Part shown: positions 23,363 to 35,159 of the stretch, piece after piece | Numbering within the stretch: the stretch's first letter is position 1 | How the letters are laid out: each line of letters begins with the position of its first letter | NCBI RefSeq assembly: GCF_049243985.1 | Contig: NC_135378.1 | Span: forward strand, 37,296,941 to 37,360,940 | Reading direction: 5' to 3' | DNA length: 64,000 nt | Origin: Paroedura picta | Taxonomy: Eukaryota; Chordata; Lepidosauria; Squamata; Gekkonidae | Position numbers and translations under genes: made by a program | Notes under the pieces: generated by a model | Told to the model about the DNA's origin: nothing | What the model saw: the letters and a program-made list of their open reading frames with translations, nothing else | Databases searched by the model: none

Positions 23363-24639
23363 AAAAGAGACAATGTCGTAAGCGCTAATTCCATCACACT
23401 TAAATCCAAACTACTAAAGGAAGATGGACCTATCATTAGCAGAGTAACTTTTAAAGATAGGCACATCACCCATCCATCATGCCAACCAGAATAAAGTTTC
23501 AGTGATGGAGACTTGGTTTTTGAAAACCATTTCCCATGGAATGGGCTGAAGTCAGTGGCTGAAGTACCTGGCACCAGCTTTCCTTCAGTGGCTAAACCAG
23601 TTCCTCACAGAAGTAGCCTATTCTACAGGCACACAGTCTCAGAATTGGAATTGGAAAAGTTGGCAAACCTATTTCTGTTGCGATCTATCAATATGAATAA
23701 AATGAGGAGGATGAAATTACTAGCTTTGGAAATCTGAAGAACTTCTTACATTGATACAAATATTTGAAGAGCTGAAACCTATAGCACTTATTTTGTAATT
23801 TGTTTAATGAAAATATAGATCCTGTACTGTGCAACATGAGTTATGCTAATGCAGATTGATCACATTTATTCTGTACAAAAAATGATGTATATTTTCCAAG
23901 CCAGCAACAAATATAAATATTTAAGAAACCACTAGAACCATCCTACTCTGGTCTGTGCTATGAGGTTTACTCCTGGAAAAGTGTTCTTCGAATTGCTTTC
24001 TTAGTCCACCTTCTGAAGGTACATATAGGCTTTTATTTTAAATCAATGTTTTAGGATTATAGCAACCATTAAGTAAACACTTTTAGTTAAGATGTTATTT
24101 AAATAAACAAAAACCAGATGATCTTTGCTAGAACTCATGTGCCTCAACAACCCGTTCACCTTTCTTGTCACATACAGAGATTTAATAATGTAAGAATATG
24201 TCCTTTTTAGTTTTTATTTTCTTAAGTAGTCTTTGAGCCTGTTTCAGCAATGTTCATTTTTTCTTTTTACAATAGTGGATAAATGGCATAAAAGAAACAT
24301 ACAACTGTTGCAAAAATGCTTAAAATTATGTAAATTTAGCAAATACACATAAAACAGAAAATGAGGTGAAAATTCAGATTTGTTAGTTCTATTTGCATAG
24401 GGTAGAAGCAAAAGAAAAGGGATTTGAATGAAACAGTGGGGCTGTAAAATTTGGTATAATCCCAAGAGGACACAGTTAATGTCTTAATGTCATGCTCTAT
24501 GCACTGGGATTTTCTGGCTCCTCCCCAAAGCTATTCCTGTAGCTCAGCAGGTAATATGAATAGTAACTGATATGGACTAAGGGGGAAGACCTACAATGGG
24601 GAAAAACATCAGTAACTTCTTTGCACATGTTTTGTAGCC

Positions 24640-24695
24640 AGAATGTTGTAGTGGTTAAGAGTGGCATACTCTAATATGGAGAAGTGGGTTTTATT
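24640..24695 (+). repeat. tRNA-derived SINE head fragment
   Basis: The sequence ccagaatgttgtagtggtta continues to agtgggttttatt and is cut by the LINE fragment to its right. Confidence 0.55.
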
Positions 24696-25045
24696 TATTT
24701 GACATATGCATATGCTGCCACTCCTAGAACCAGCCAGCCTGTGGCAGCTTTACAAGTCACAGCATACAACTTAAAATGACAATAAAAATCTCCTCCCACT
24801 CACCCTAACCACCCAACCCCTAGCCCTTCCTCGACCCGGATGGAACGGTGGAATAAGTACCAGATCACAGCTGGCACAAAGACACCTGAGGGGGGTAGAT
24901 GTTCCTGGCCTAGCTCCATCTTGCAGGCCCTGTGGAACTGAAGAAGTCCCTGCAGGGCCTTCAGCTCTTCTGTAAGCTCATTCCACCAGATGATGGCCAG
25001 CTCCAGGTGAAGCTCACGGGTGCCAGGGACCTCCAATCTGTTTGT
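24696..25045 (-). mobile_element. L2/CR1-type LINE 3' end, minus orientation
   Basis: On the minus strand it translates to NRLEVPGTRELHLELAIIWW, NELTEELKALQGLLQFHRAC and KMELG, the same C-terminal block as the LINE at 13595. The 3' tail points left. Confidence 0.7.
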
Positions 25046-25199
25046 ACCCACAAAGTGTAGAGCATGCAGGCCAATATAACACAGAAAAACTACTTGTGCA
25101 CCAGTTCTAAAACCAAAAAGTTTTTTATTCATAAACCACAGCATGCGAAAGATTAGATCCAAGTAATCGGTACACTCGAGTAGCACAGTTCCCATTTGT

Positions 25200-27271
25200 A
25201 TGTGCCCAGGTTTACAAATTTCAGAACTGAGAGATTGTCAAACCACAACAAGCATATCTTTTAAAGAACTCAAACTAGTACTTTATAGCAATGATGCTAC
25301 TTCTTAAAAACAGGAAAAAAATTACCTTTTTGCTAAGGTAGGGCTAAGGACCAGGTATCCATCATAAGGAGAGACAATGAACTGCAGAAACAAGCCAGGG
25401 CATTCCCAGTTTAGAAGTTGTACAAATATTTGATGCACAATATTACTTGTTCGCAAAATTTTTGCGCCTAGAAACAATCTGAACTCTTATATAAACAGCA
25501 TTCTAGAGATAACTAACAGTTTGTTTTGTATTTCATGGAAGGTGTTAAAGTGTGGTCTAATACATTAGCCATTAAATTAAAAGCATTTTAAAAAATTTCA
25601 GTCAGCTTGGACCAAACAATTGTGTATGTTTCAGGGAAGGGTGAGAAACAGCAGCCAATTGCAACAGTATAACAGTAGTTTAAACTGTTTTCTTGGCCAA
25701 TGCATGATTTTCTTCAAGACAGGGAAATTACCTCAAAATAACAAAATTACAGCTACATTATGAATCTGCATTACGCCTCTGAACAAGAGAATACATTTAT
25801 GAAAAGAGACGACTGCTATATGATGGGAAATAGTTCATGATCTGCCAGTTCACATAAAATTTACGAAATGCAATTTCAGGGTATGCTGAGATGAAATAAG
25901 CTTCTTATGCCTTTATGGAACAAATAGGTAATGAGTCCGCAAATTACTGATGTGTAACAAAAGCAGCCGTTAATATGGATTACATCTAAGTTTCCACAAA
26001 TGCTGCTTCCCGGCCTTATAAAATGAAGCTGTCCATCTGAGTCGCAGGATGCAATCAATTTTTGTTTAAGTACTCAGAACTTCTAAAAGCTCAGTAAAAC
26101 ACGAGGCGATGCAATAAAGTATCAGTCACCACAGGAACATTATATTGCTGTTGTAAGAACAAGAATTCAAAGAATATGGAAAATTGTTCTTGGGCTGTTT
26201 TATCGATTTATTTTACATTGTTATTGCCTTGCACAGGCACAGTAACATCCTTCATGAAATGCAAGTGGCACCCTCTGACCTGCCAGACAGAAAACAGTAC
26301 TTACTGTCTGGAAAAACCTACAGTGTTATGTTCAGATACTTAGAGTACAACTAAATCAAATACTCTGTTGACGAAAAAATGCCTGCTCTTGGAGCACCAT
26401 CAGCTCTTGTGCTCCAAAGGTTGTTTATTTGTCAGGTTTTATGGAGCTTACTACAATTTTGAAAAGTGTAGGATCTTTTTAAACCATCACTGTTTTCCTT
26501 TTTTTACACAGTAGGTGTTTTCTGCTACTTACTGCATGTTCCTGTTTTCAAGACTCATATATCCAAACTCTTGCCACAGTCACAGGCTGATGCACACTGC
26601 TGTTCCTGCACATCCAAGGTATTTCTAAGTATTTCAACATTATGATGTGTTCCTGGCCACTGCAAGACTCAGAAGCAAGATGATACGGCTGGCGTTATGA
26701 CAAGAGGCAGCATGGAAAAGACAATTAGCGTCTGTTCAGGATTGGCCTTATAATGCTGAGTGGAACTCTTCTAGCCATGAGTATTTCACCACTTAATATA
26801 CTTTCTCTAAACATAGACATCTATACTCACCACCACAAGATTAACATAAATAAGTTAGAGACATATATGCAGATCACATGGAAGGCAATAAAGAAGCAGG
26901 CTGGCTTTCGCCTTGAAAGACTTAAAAAGTAACTAAAGTTGTGACTGCAACAGATGTTAACATACCAGTCTTAACATGATTATCCCTCCAGTTCTTCCTC
27001 ATCAGGCATCAACATAATTCTACCATTATTAAGAAGACTGAGGGAAATGGAATTCCCTCTGTGCTACTTCTATGTGACCCTGTTCGAAGAATTTGGTTAT
27101 TTAGTGCAGAATATTCAAAAGCACAATAGTACTAACATCTATTAATACTCCATTAGTACTGTGGGTTTTAAAAGTTATTGCATAGTTTTATGCATTTTTC
27201 TAAAATACTGGTCTGCTTATTAAACAGTTTTTTTTGTAATAAAAACCAAGCCGCTGTCAACAGAGCATCGA
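25200..27271. other. ING2 downstream region and probable 3' UTR
   Basis: No other gene is visible. Minus-strand AATAAA hexamers occur at 26424-26429 and 26207-26212 and could end the ING2 message. The choice between them cannot be made from sequence. Confidence 0.4.
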
Positions 27272-27942
27272 CTACCTTGATCTTCTATCTTTTTTGGATT
27301 TGTCTGTACATTTATCCATAGTCTTCTCGTTGTCTCCTCTGCATTTGGGGCAATACCACTTCCCCTTTGGTTTATAGGTGAGTCCAACACATGAAAAGTG
27401 AAACCACTCAATAGGACACAGGTCATTGTCACATCCTATCATTTCTCCATAAGATACTTGGTCACAGAGACAGTAAGTTGGTTCATTAGGGTCTACTGCA
27501 TAGTCTACTGGAGAAGCTTCCCTTTCTTGTTTAGCTTTCGAGCGTTTCTTTTTCTTGGCAGATTTGGATCTCTTTTCTTTAGGAGGCTGGTCATCATACT
27601 CATCGATTCCATTCGCTATATGACATATATCACGACTTTCACTGGTACGCTGCCGGCGGGGCCTTCGTGAAGATCTCTCTGGGAGACAAGGATCTACTTT
27701 AGACTTTTCAATGGGTTTTTCAGTATCTGAAAGATCTTGAAAACACTGAGAGTGCGAGTCTATTTGCCTGGCTCTGTTCTCTACTAACTCAAGCATCTGA
27801 GTAACTATTTGGATTTTCTCGTCTCCTAGCTCTTGACTGTGGATTAAGGCTCGCTGAAGGTGCTGCTGCAAACGCTTTTTCTGAACAGGATCATCCTCGC
27901 TCTTGTATTTCTCATAAACTTCATCAATTTCTTTCAATGCTT
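27272..27942 (-). CDS. ING2: ING2 coding exon 2
   Basis: The minus-strand acceptor is tttgacag ending at 27943. The exon codes residues 80-302, including the PHD finger (YCLC...WYCPKC) and the basic tail, and ends with TAG at 27274-27272. Confidence 0.97.
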
Positions 27943-29293
27943 CTGTCAAAGGGGGGGAAAAACAGAATAAATATACTACACAAACAGGAATTCCTGAAGC
28001 AACTGTTTTCTAGTTATACATAACTAGGATTTGTCAAATACATTGCTTTTGGGAGGAAGATCTATACCTTAGTACCCCACAACTACTTAAGTCAGCAAGG
28101 TGGCAGACTGCAAATGGATGCTTCTACGTATGATTTCTTTGTAGTTTGCCCGAGCCAGGAGACCAACTAATTTTATGGACTGTATTGACTCACAACGGAT
28201 AATCCATATTGAGCCCCTGTGAGAAAGGGAGACTATAAATAATGTAACCAAAGAAATACATTCCTCGAGATATGAAATCCAGAAAAGCTCCTACCCATGC
28301 ATTCTCATTATGCAGAGAACTAAAATAGTTTACACCAGACACCAAAAAGAAACAGTAAAGATCTGCCATGCAACAAAGTGCTGGGTGGTGGGAAGAGCAG
28401 GCAAGCAACGTGTTGGGAAGGGAATAGGTGTCCCAGCCCTACGGGATTTATTGCCTACTGACTGTAAGCGAATTCGCATCCCGATCGCCGGCCCGGTCTC
28501 CCACCAGGCGGCCATCCTGACGGGGCTCCGGCTGTCACACTGAAGCACAGGGGCGGCTGGGCAGGGAGGCGAGCGGGCCGCGTTTAAAGAACTTGCTTTC
28601 CCACCAGCGGCACAAAAGAGAGCAAGCGAGCCCCATTCAAGCGAGCCACTCGGGGCTTGCAGGCGACGCGTGTCGCCAGTCCCGACGATGGGCTCCTAAC
28701 ACGCGACGAGGCATCAGGAAACGTGCCTTTGTGCCCACATGTCGGGGAAGGGGCCACACGCCCTGACCCCCCCCCCGGGAAGGAGGGGGCGGGCGAGCTC
28801 GAGAACCCCCCCTCAGGACCGCCCCCGGGTCACCCCCAATCCCCAGCCGGGTGTCATCCGCTTGGGTGTGCATGATGGGGGGGGGGGGAAGGTGGCCATT
28901 TTCTCCCCCCGAGCGTGCGTGTAGCGGGGGGAGGAGCGAACCGGCCGAGGCCCCCGCCCCCTCCGCGGGCGAAGGCTGAGAAGGGGATCCGCCGCCGCCC
29001 CCCCCCCGCCGCCTCCCTCCTGCCCGGCCCCTTCCCCTTCCCCTCCGCGGCTCACCCCGGCATCGCGTGTCCATTTCGCGGAGGAGCGAGGCCAGCCTCT
29101 GCATGTCGAGCGGCAAGGACTCGACGCACTCCAGGTAGTCCTGCACGTAGCGCGCCAGGAACCGCTCCGACACGCCGCCGCACGGGAAGCTCGCGACGAC
29201 GCCCCCCGCCCCGCCGGCCGCAGTGGCGGCAGAGCCGGCCGCCGCCCCAGACCCCGCCCCCCCAGGCTGTTGCCCCGGCGACCCCAACATCAT
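27272..29293 (-). CDS. ING2: ING2, inhibitor of growth family member 2
   Basis: Two coding exons, 29293-29056 and 27942-27272 on the minus strand, give 302 residues (human has 280). The split Glu codon joins DTRCR to [13 protein letters not shown]. The N-terminal ING helix region follows a lineage-specific Gly/Ala-rich stretch. A nuclear-localising Lys/Arg-rich block is followed by a PHD finger at about residues 237-280 with the Cys4-His-Cys3 pattern, and the protein ends in the polybasic KKDRRSR tail. Family knowledge: the PHD finger reads H3K4me3, the tail binds PtdIns5P, and the protein is part of a Sin3-HDAC complex acting in p53 and DNA-damage responses. The start was placed at MMLG because human ING2 starts MLG, although the frame is open further upstream. 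It converges on the WD-repeat gene. Confidence 0.97.
27943..29055 (-). other. ING2: ING2 intron
   Basis: This single coding intron of 1.1 kb has GT-AG borders. Its 5' part remains CpG rich with homopolymer C and G runs. No repeat of a known family is clear. Confidence 0.85.
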
Positions 29294-30350
29294 GACGCGG
29301 CGTGACAGCCCCCCCTGCCTCCGCCCGCAGGAGAGCCCGATCCCGCCGGGGACGCGGGAGGGGAGGGACGGGAGCCCCCGAGGCGGCTTCTCGGTCGGCG
29401 GCGGCGGCGGCGGCCGGGGCGAGAGGAAACCCTCCTCCCTCACTTAGAACTCCCCGCCTCCTCTCCCTTCCGCACCCCCCCTACTTTTCCCCCCTCGATC
29501 GCCGGACTGCGCGTGCGCGAGGCCTTCCCTTATAAGGCGCGGCCGGTTCGCATTCTCCCGCCTTCCCCTCGCGGCGGCTGCGATTGGCTCGAGCGGGCAG
29601 GACGTCAGAAGACAAACGTGGGCCGGGGAGGGGAAGGCGTGAGAGGCCGAACTCTTCTTAAAGGGGCCGCGCCGGCACCCTCCGGCGGGGGCTGTTCTCG
29701 GCTCCCTTTCCTGTCTCGTCCTGACGGATCGTTCGGCCGCTCGCTCTTTTTTAATCGTCGGCTCCAGCCAATCAGCGGGCGGGAGGGGCGGAAATGGAGC
29801 TGTTCGAAAAGGAGCCTCGCCGTCCCCCTGGGCGCTTCGTTACGGCCCCCCCTGCAGCGGGGGGAGGGGGCGAGGCTTTTTTTCATGGAGTCGGACCGGG
29901 TTGAAAATGCCATCCGGATTCCGGCTGCGCCCGGAGCCCGTGGCAGAATGCGTGGGGCCTTGGCAGGGGCCACTGGCGCCGCTCCTGGAGGGAAAGCTTC
30001 GCTTGGGCCGGCGCTCTCCGAACTTGGACTTCCTTCGCGCAAGCAAGAGGGCGACTCTTTCCAAACGTCTCGGAGTCGTTTCGTTGCCGCCACAGCGTGG
30101 AGCCCCCCGAGCCGTCCGGCGCCGCACGTGCTCCACGCGCTCCTCGGATCAGCGCTGCCGGGCGGGGGGGGGGGGAGGGAAAGCCGCGCGCGAACTGAAG
30201 TGACCTGAGCAAGGGGAGGCGGCCCAACTTCCCAGCCCCGGGAGCCCCTGAGGGCAGGAGGACTGGAGGGCGCTTCCGGGAGGCTGCCTCAGCCAGACGC
30301 AGCAGGAGTCTGGGGGCCGCTGTTTGCCTTTGGCGTTCTTGGCCCTTTTT
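28430..30350. promoter_or_regulatory. ING2: CpG island over the ING2 5' end
   Basis: CpG-dense sequence covers exon 1, the start of the intron and about 1 kb upstream, with several GGGCGG/CCGCCC-type and CCAAT-like (attggct, ccaatcag) elements near 29580 and 29767. The sharp return to AT-rich sequence past 30360 marks its edge. Long open frames on both strands here are a result of base composition. Confidence 0.85.
29056..29293 (-). CDS. ING2: ING2 coding exon 1
   Basis: It codes the Gly/Ala-rich N terminus and then [20 protein letters not shown], which is nearly the human ING2 sequence. The donor g/gtgagc lies at 29056/29055, inside a CpG island. Confidence 0.93.
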
Positions 30351-30939
30351 CAAAAAGCATCTGATGTCCTTTCCCCGCTCCTTTGCCTAGTGTTTCTCAG
30401 CACTTCTTGGAGTCTGTGTGGATGATTGGTTGGTTGATTGATTGCTAAATAAATAGGTCAGAAAGTGTGTAAAGCCAAGCTGCGAGCTGAAAGCCCCTTT
30501 TAAGAGAAGGCAAAGGTGAATAGCTCCAGCCAGGTACTGCAGAGGTATTGGACTTATAAACGTCATGGGTTAAAGATTATTTGTAATGGATTATCATAAA
30601 TCCATACAGTTTTGACACTGAAATAACACCAAACCACTAATGTGTCATTGTTCATGCCTTTGTGGACATTATTGTAAAAATAATAGGTCCAGTGATTTGT
30701 GTTATCACCAACCCCCACCCCCAAATGCTTCAAAAACAAACATCTCCAGAAATGGCTTCTTTATTGTAAAAAGGTGCTACCGAAATGCAGGTTCCAATCA
30801 AATATCTGTCCTGGGACCATGGACTGTAGAAGAACAAACAGAACAGATCTGTGCTTTGTAATGCAGTAGCACCGAAATGCATTTAAAAGTGGATCCTTTC
30901 ATTGTGGATAAAATAATTTTATTTATAACCTAACCTGGA

Positions 30940-31105
30940 CAGCCCAGGCTAGCCCGATCTCAGAACTTGGAAGCTAAGCAGGAAGACGTGGCTAGGAATA
31001 TCAAGGAATACTAGGTCATGACAGTCAATGGCAAACCTGAATGCCTCTTGCCTTGAAAACTCTACAGTTGGCATAAGTCATCTGTGACTTGATGGCACTT
31101 CCCAC
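30940..31105 (+). repeat. 5S-rRNA-derived SINE
   Basis: gcccgatctcagaacttgga followed by agctaagcagg is close to 5S rRNA. The tail has ttgccttgaaaactctacag and catctgtgacttgatggcac. Confidence 0.8.
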
Positions 31106-31834
31106 CACATGTTATTTATAGGCTACGTTTCTCACAGCCTGAAGGCAGACTATACCACGAAAGTCAATACAATAATAGGATGAGAAACCTAATAAGCAAT
31201 GTAATGGGGCTAGCAGAAATCTGAAACAAAGCACAAATATTCACTATGACAGAAAAGGGTATTATGTAAATAGAAATATAATGCAATGAATTAACAATAC
31301 AGCAGACAAATACTATATGCAGTAAAACAGGGTTGCATTTACTTGTAACCATAGTTCATTGATATGTGCAGACACACATTAGACCTGCTCATGCGTAGTC
31401 CCAGTATGGGCCTGCATTATAAGACAGAAAATGAATATACTGTATAGTTCTTTCCGATTCATATAGCATCATGAACCACACTGTTATTATGTATCATCTT
31501 TATAAAAAATACCTTCTGGAACAATTCTTCCCCACTTCGGAGTGGGGGACATTGCAGAAAATGCACATGTATGAGCAGCTATTGATATTTGGCCATTTGA
31601 CAAATGAAGAACATGGGGGCCATGGCAGAACACAGGAGAAGAGAAGTTCCTGCAGTTATGAAGGGCTTTGTGAACTGAACCTGGTTACTTATGGAGTGAC
31701 TGCAGAATGGGTATAATAAGCATGCTCCCCCTAGCTCCTGATAATAACCAAGTTGCACCAGAGTCTCAGCAGACTTCAAGAGAAGGTGGAGAATATATGG
31801 AAGTCATATCGATCCATCTTTCTAAGTGCCCAGA

Positions 31835-32020
31835 CCAGCTGATCCCATCAGATCTCCAAAGCTCAGCAAAGTTGAGCCTGATTAGTGTTTGGGTGGGAGA
31901 CTACCCAGGATGTACAGGGTCCGAGGCAGACAATAGGATCCCACCTGAGTGATTCTTGCCATGAAACTCCTATGGGGCCACCATGAGTCAGCTGTGACCT
32001 GAGTGCGCTTTCCACCATGA
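31835..32020 (+). repeat. 5S-rRNA-derived SINE
   Basis: This diverged copy has the head catcagatctccaaagctca and ttgggtgggagactacccag, and the tail ggccaccatgagtcagctgt. Confidence 0.75.
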
Positions 32021-32749
32021 CTGGCACCATAGCAGGACCACAAATCCCTGATCCAAAGCCCATTTTATGATATGATCTGTAGTCAAAGGTATTATCAGCA
32101 AAACGGTCGTAGTTTCATGTTTCAGTGTAAAAAGCCTATAAATGATGGAGGATCTTTGTTCTGAACCCATGTTTTTGTGTTGTGGACACACACACATGTT
32201 TTTGTGTTGTGCACGCACACACACACAAAATAGACCTATGCTTTTTCTTGTTATTTGTGATTATGATGTATAATCTTGCAGTGTATTTGGTGGAAATCGT
32301 GAAGAGCCACGAGGATCTGTGCCTTTGTACTTTCGTACCAACCATAAATCTTTCTTTTCCTTCAAATACAATCTGTAAATATTGATGCAATTTGTGATTT
32401 AAAACTCATTATTTCAGGCAATTCCTTATAAACAACCATGAATTGTACCCTAGATTTTCTTTTGCATCAGATTTGTTCCGTGAAGCAATAGATCCATAAT
32501 TTTTAAAGTATAGATGTGGACATGGATGGGATGCTATGGACTGGCAGTGGGTTCTGGAGGACTCTAAGTACAAATTATGATCTGTGGGTCGAATCTTTTT
32601 TCTGTGCCACAGCAGTACCATGAAATGTACAGTAACCCTGATCGTTAAGGGTAACAGACAACAATGTGTTACTGGTTGATGGTAGCTTGTGGAGATCTCT
32701 ATGAAAACTCGTGTATTCATGAGAGGATTTCTCTCATGACCCCTACCCC

Positions 32750-33790
32750 ATCCCCGCCCACCCCCGAAAATATTGTGGCGAGGGCAGAAACCTCAGTCTC
32801 CGCTCGAGGTGTGTCCCGTAATGCTTTGTGGGGAAAGCAAAAACACATAGCTCCAGTTTAACTTTGCAGAATGGGATCTCCCATCAACACGTGCAAAGCT
32901 GCCGGGCGACGATGAAGCTGCCTTCGTTTTAACTCGGTGATGTAAGCTGGAGAGTGAAACGTGCCCAAAAGGGAGCAGGCGGTCCGAGAATGAGCCCCGT
33001 TCTGTTGGTGCCAAGGAAGGCGGGTCCTTGCGCACTACCTGCGTAACTATGAGAGGGCTGACGAGAGGCCCCTCCCGCGCTCACCCGCTCGGCCCGGGGG
33101 GCTTCTTGGCGGGGTGTCGTGAGCAAGCGAGACAGGTTGTTGCGCACTGGGAAGCGCGCGGCACTCTCTGCCAAGGGTCCGGGGACTTTCCCCTAGGCGG
33201 GCCTTCGGGCCCGAGAGGAACCAGCGTCCTCCGCATGTAGCCTAGAGAGCAGGTCTTCGGCACGCCTTGCAAAAGACGGCGGATGAACTGATTTATAAAC
33301 CCCGGCCGCTGGAGCGATTTTCCAGGATACGGTGAGCGGATCGGAGCGCGCATCGACTCGAAGGCAATCAGTCCATTTCGCCTAGTCACAAAGGCTTTCA
33401 TGGCCTTGTCCAGAGTGGTTTAAAGGAACGTCTCTTTTGACAAAACAGCTTAAAGCAGCCTGCTGAAGTTGCTGGCATAAATTATGCAAACTTTCTTCGT
33501 CGCTCCGCCCCCGCGTCGAGCAGACGCACCATAACAGCAGCCAGGAAATCGCAAGAGGATTTGCAAGAGAATGCGATGATTTGCAATTGTTTACAGACAA
33601 GACCGTCCGCCGCCCCCCCCCTCCCCCGAAGCGTCTGGGGAGCTCGGAAACGGCAAGAGTTGAGTTCACGAAACCGGTCGCCGAACTGTCCAAAAAGGGT
33701 GACTCCGCGCAAGAGCAGAGTGAGGCTCGAAGGGGAGAAAAGGAGCCCTGCTGTTAATGCCCTGAATAAATGCTGGCAAAGGAGAAGGTG
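32750..33790. promoter_or_regulatory. CpG-rich block with no assigned gene
   Basis: About 1 kb of CpG-dense sequence lies between ING2 and CDKN2AIP, far from either start. No open frame resembles a known protein. It could be the promoter of a non-coding RNA or a regulatory island. Confidence 0.5.
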
Positions 33791-33844
33791 CTGAAGTAAC
33801 TTCTTTGTTTTTCGGTACGGTTCTTGCAGTTTGTCATATTGTGG

Positions 33845-34098
33845 AACCCAAGCGGGGTCGACCTTGGCTAGTATTTGGGTGGGAGACCTCCAAGAAATAG
33901 AGGCACCCAGGTCAGGGATGGTCAAACTACAATTACCATGAGGCTCATGTATATAGATTCTCTATGGACATCTGGAGAACCACAGATATTCAGCCACCCC
34001 TCACCTAGATGGAGGTGAGCAAATGGCAAATCTACTTCTGAGGGTCTCTGGCCTTTAAACCCCTCAGTTGTGACTTGACAGCACTTTCCAGCAACACC
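33845..34098 (+). repeat. 5S-rRNA-derived SINE split by an hAT-like element
   Basis: The head (ggtcgaccttggctagtatt, tgggtgggagacc) lies left of about 33912. The tail (cagttgtgacttgacagcac) lies right of about 34010. The interruption is the small element at 33912-34006. Confidence 0.7.
33912..34006. mobile_element. Small hAT-like MITE inside a 5S SINE
   Basis: The ends cagggatggtcaaac and cagccacccctc resemble the diverged termini of the MITE at 9599. The interior has tggacatctggagaaccaca, also shared with that element. Confidence 0.6.
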
Positions 34099-34892
34099 AG
34101 TTGCGTGCTAACAGGAAGTCCTACAGCTGTAGAACATTGAAACCTTTGTTACATCTCTCATGTTCAGTTCCCCCATCATAAGGAAGACATTACTGCTGGA
34201 AATACTTGAGCAATGATATCTAACTTTAGACATTAATGTTTATATTTTTTGTAATTAATTATTCTGTATTGTCAGAGATCTCCATGTCTGGAATCAACTG
34301 GGTTGTGTAGTTTCTCTCAGGTTGTGGGAACTGTGTTCTGGTAGTTTTTGCTCTTAACTTTTTGCCTGTCTTCAGAGGCCAGTCGCAGCAAGACTTCTGA
34401 AGATGCCAGCCACGGATGCAACCTGAGAAAGCTAGAAAAGTCCATATTTTTACCCTGCCTTTCTTCCTAGTGGGCACCCAAAACACCTCAAATAATTTGC
34501 CTCTCCTCTATTTTATTCCCATAACAACCCTGTAAGGTAGGTTAGGTCGAGAGTGTTGCTCCAAATGGACAGTACTTTGTCTCTCCAAAGGAATGGCTCC
34601 TTTGTAAAGCAGAATTTGGAACAGTGTCTTCTACGGCTAATTGTTTTAGCCATACAAGCAACTGGCTTGTGCAGTAACAATTTTTTTAATTTAACTCTGT
34701 TGTCAAAGATTTGCATCGCCATTTGCCAGCCATAAAATGGCGTTGACACATGCTTCTCCGGAGAAACCAAGTTAACGTTTCTTCAAAAAAAGGCTTATAT
34801 AATCTTTCAGTTATTTTTCCTAAACAAATTATGTAGTCTTCAAATTGGGGAAGTGTGTGGGGGGTTTCCCTGCCTCATGTTGTTTCTCCTTG

Positions 34893-35158
34893 AGAGCCAG
34901 TGTGGTGTAATGAGAGCAGCCAACTCTAATCTGGAGAACTGGGTACAATTCCACATTCCTCAGATATAGCCAGCTGGATAACATTGGGTTAGTCACAGTC
35001 CTGTTTAGAGCTGTTCTCCAGAGAAGCTGTCAGAGCTTTCCCTGCCCCACCTATGTCACAGGGTGCCTTTTGTGGGAAGAGGCAGGGAAAAGTTTGTAAG
35101 CCACTTTGGGATTCTTTTTGGTAATGAAAAGCAGGGTATAAAAACCCAACTCTTCTTA
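34893..35158 (+). repeat. tRNA-derived SINE, full length
   Basis: It runs from gagagccagtgtggtgtaat to aacccaactcttctt with head, body and tail present. Confidence 0.8.
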
Positions 35159-35159
35159 A

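Noticed and set aside
29513-30353. Several long open frames on both strands upstream of ING2, up to 231 residues
   Set aside because: They overlap each other in a CpG island, where stop codons are rare by composition. None resembles a protein family.
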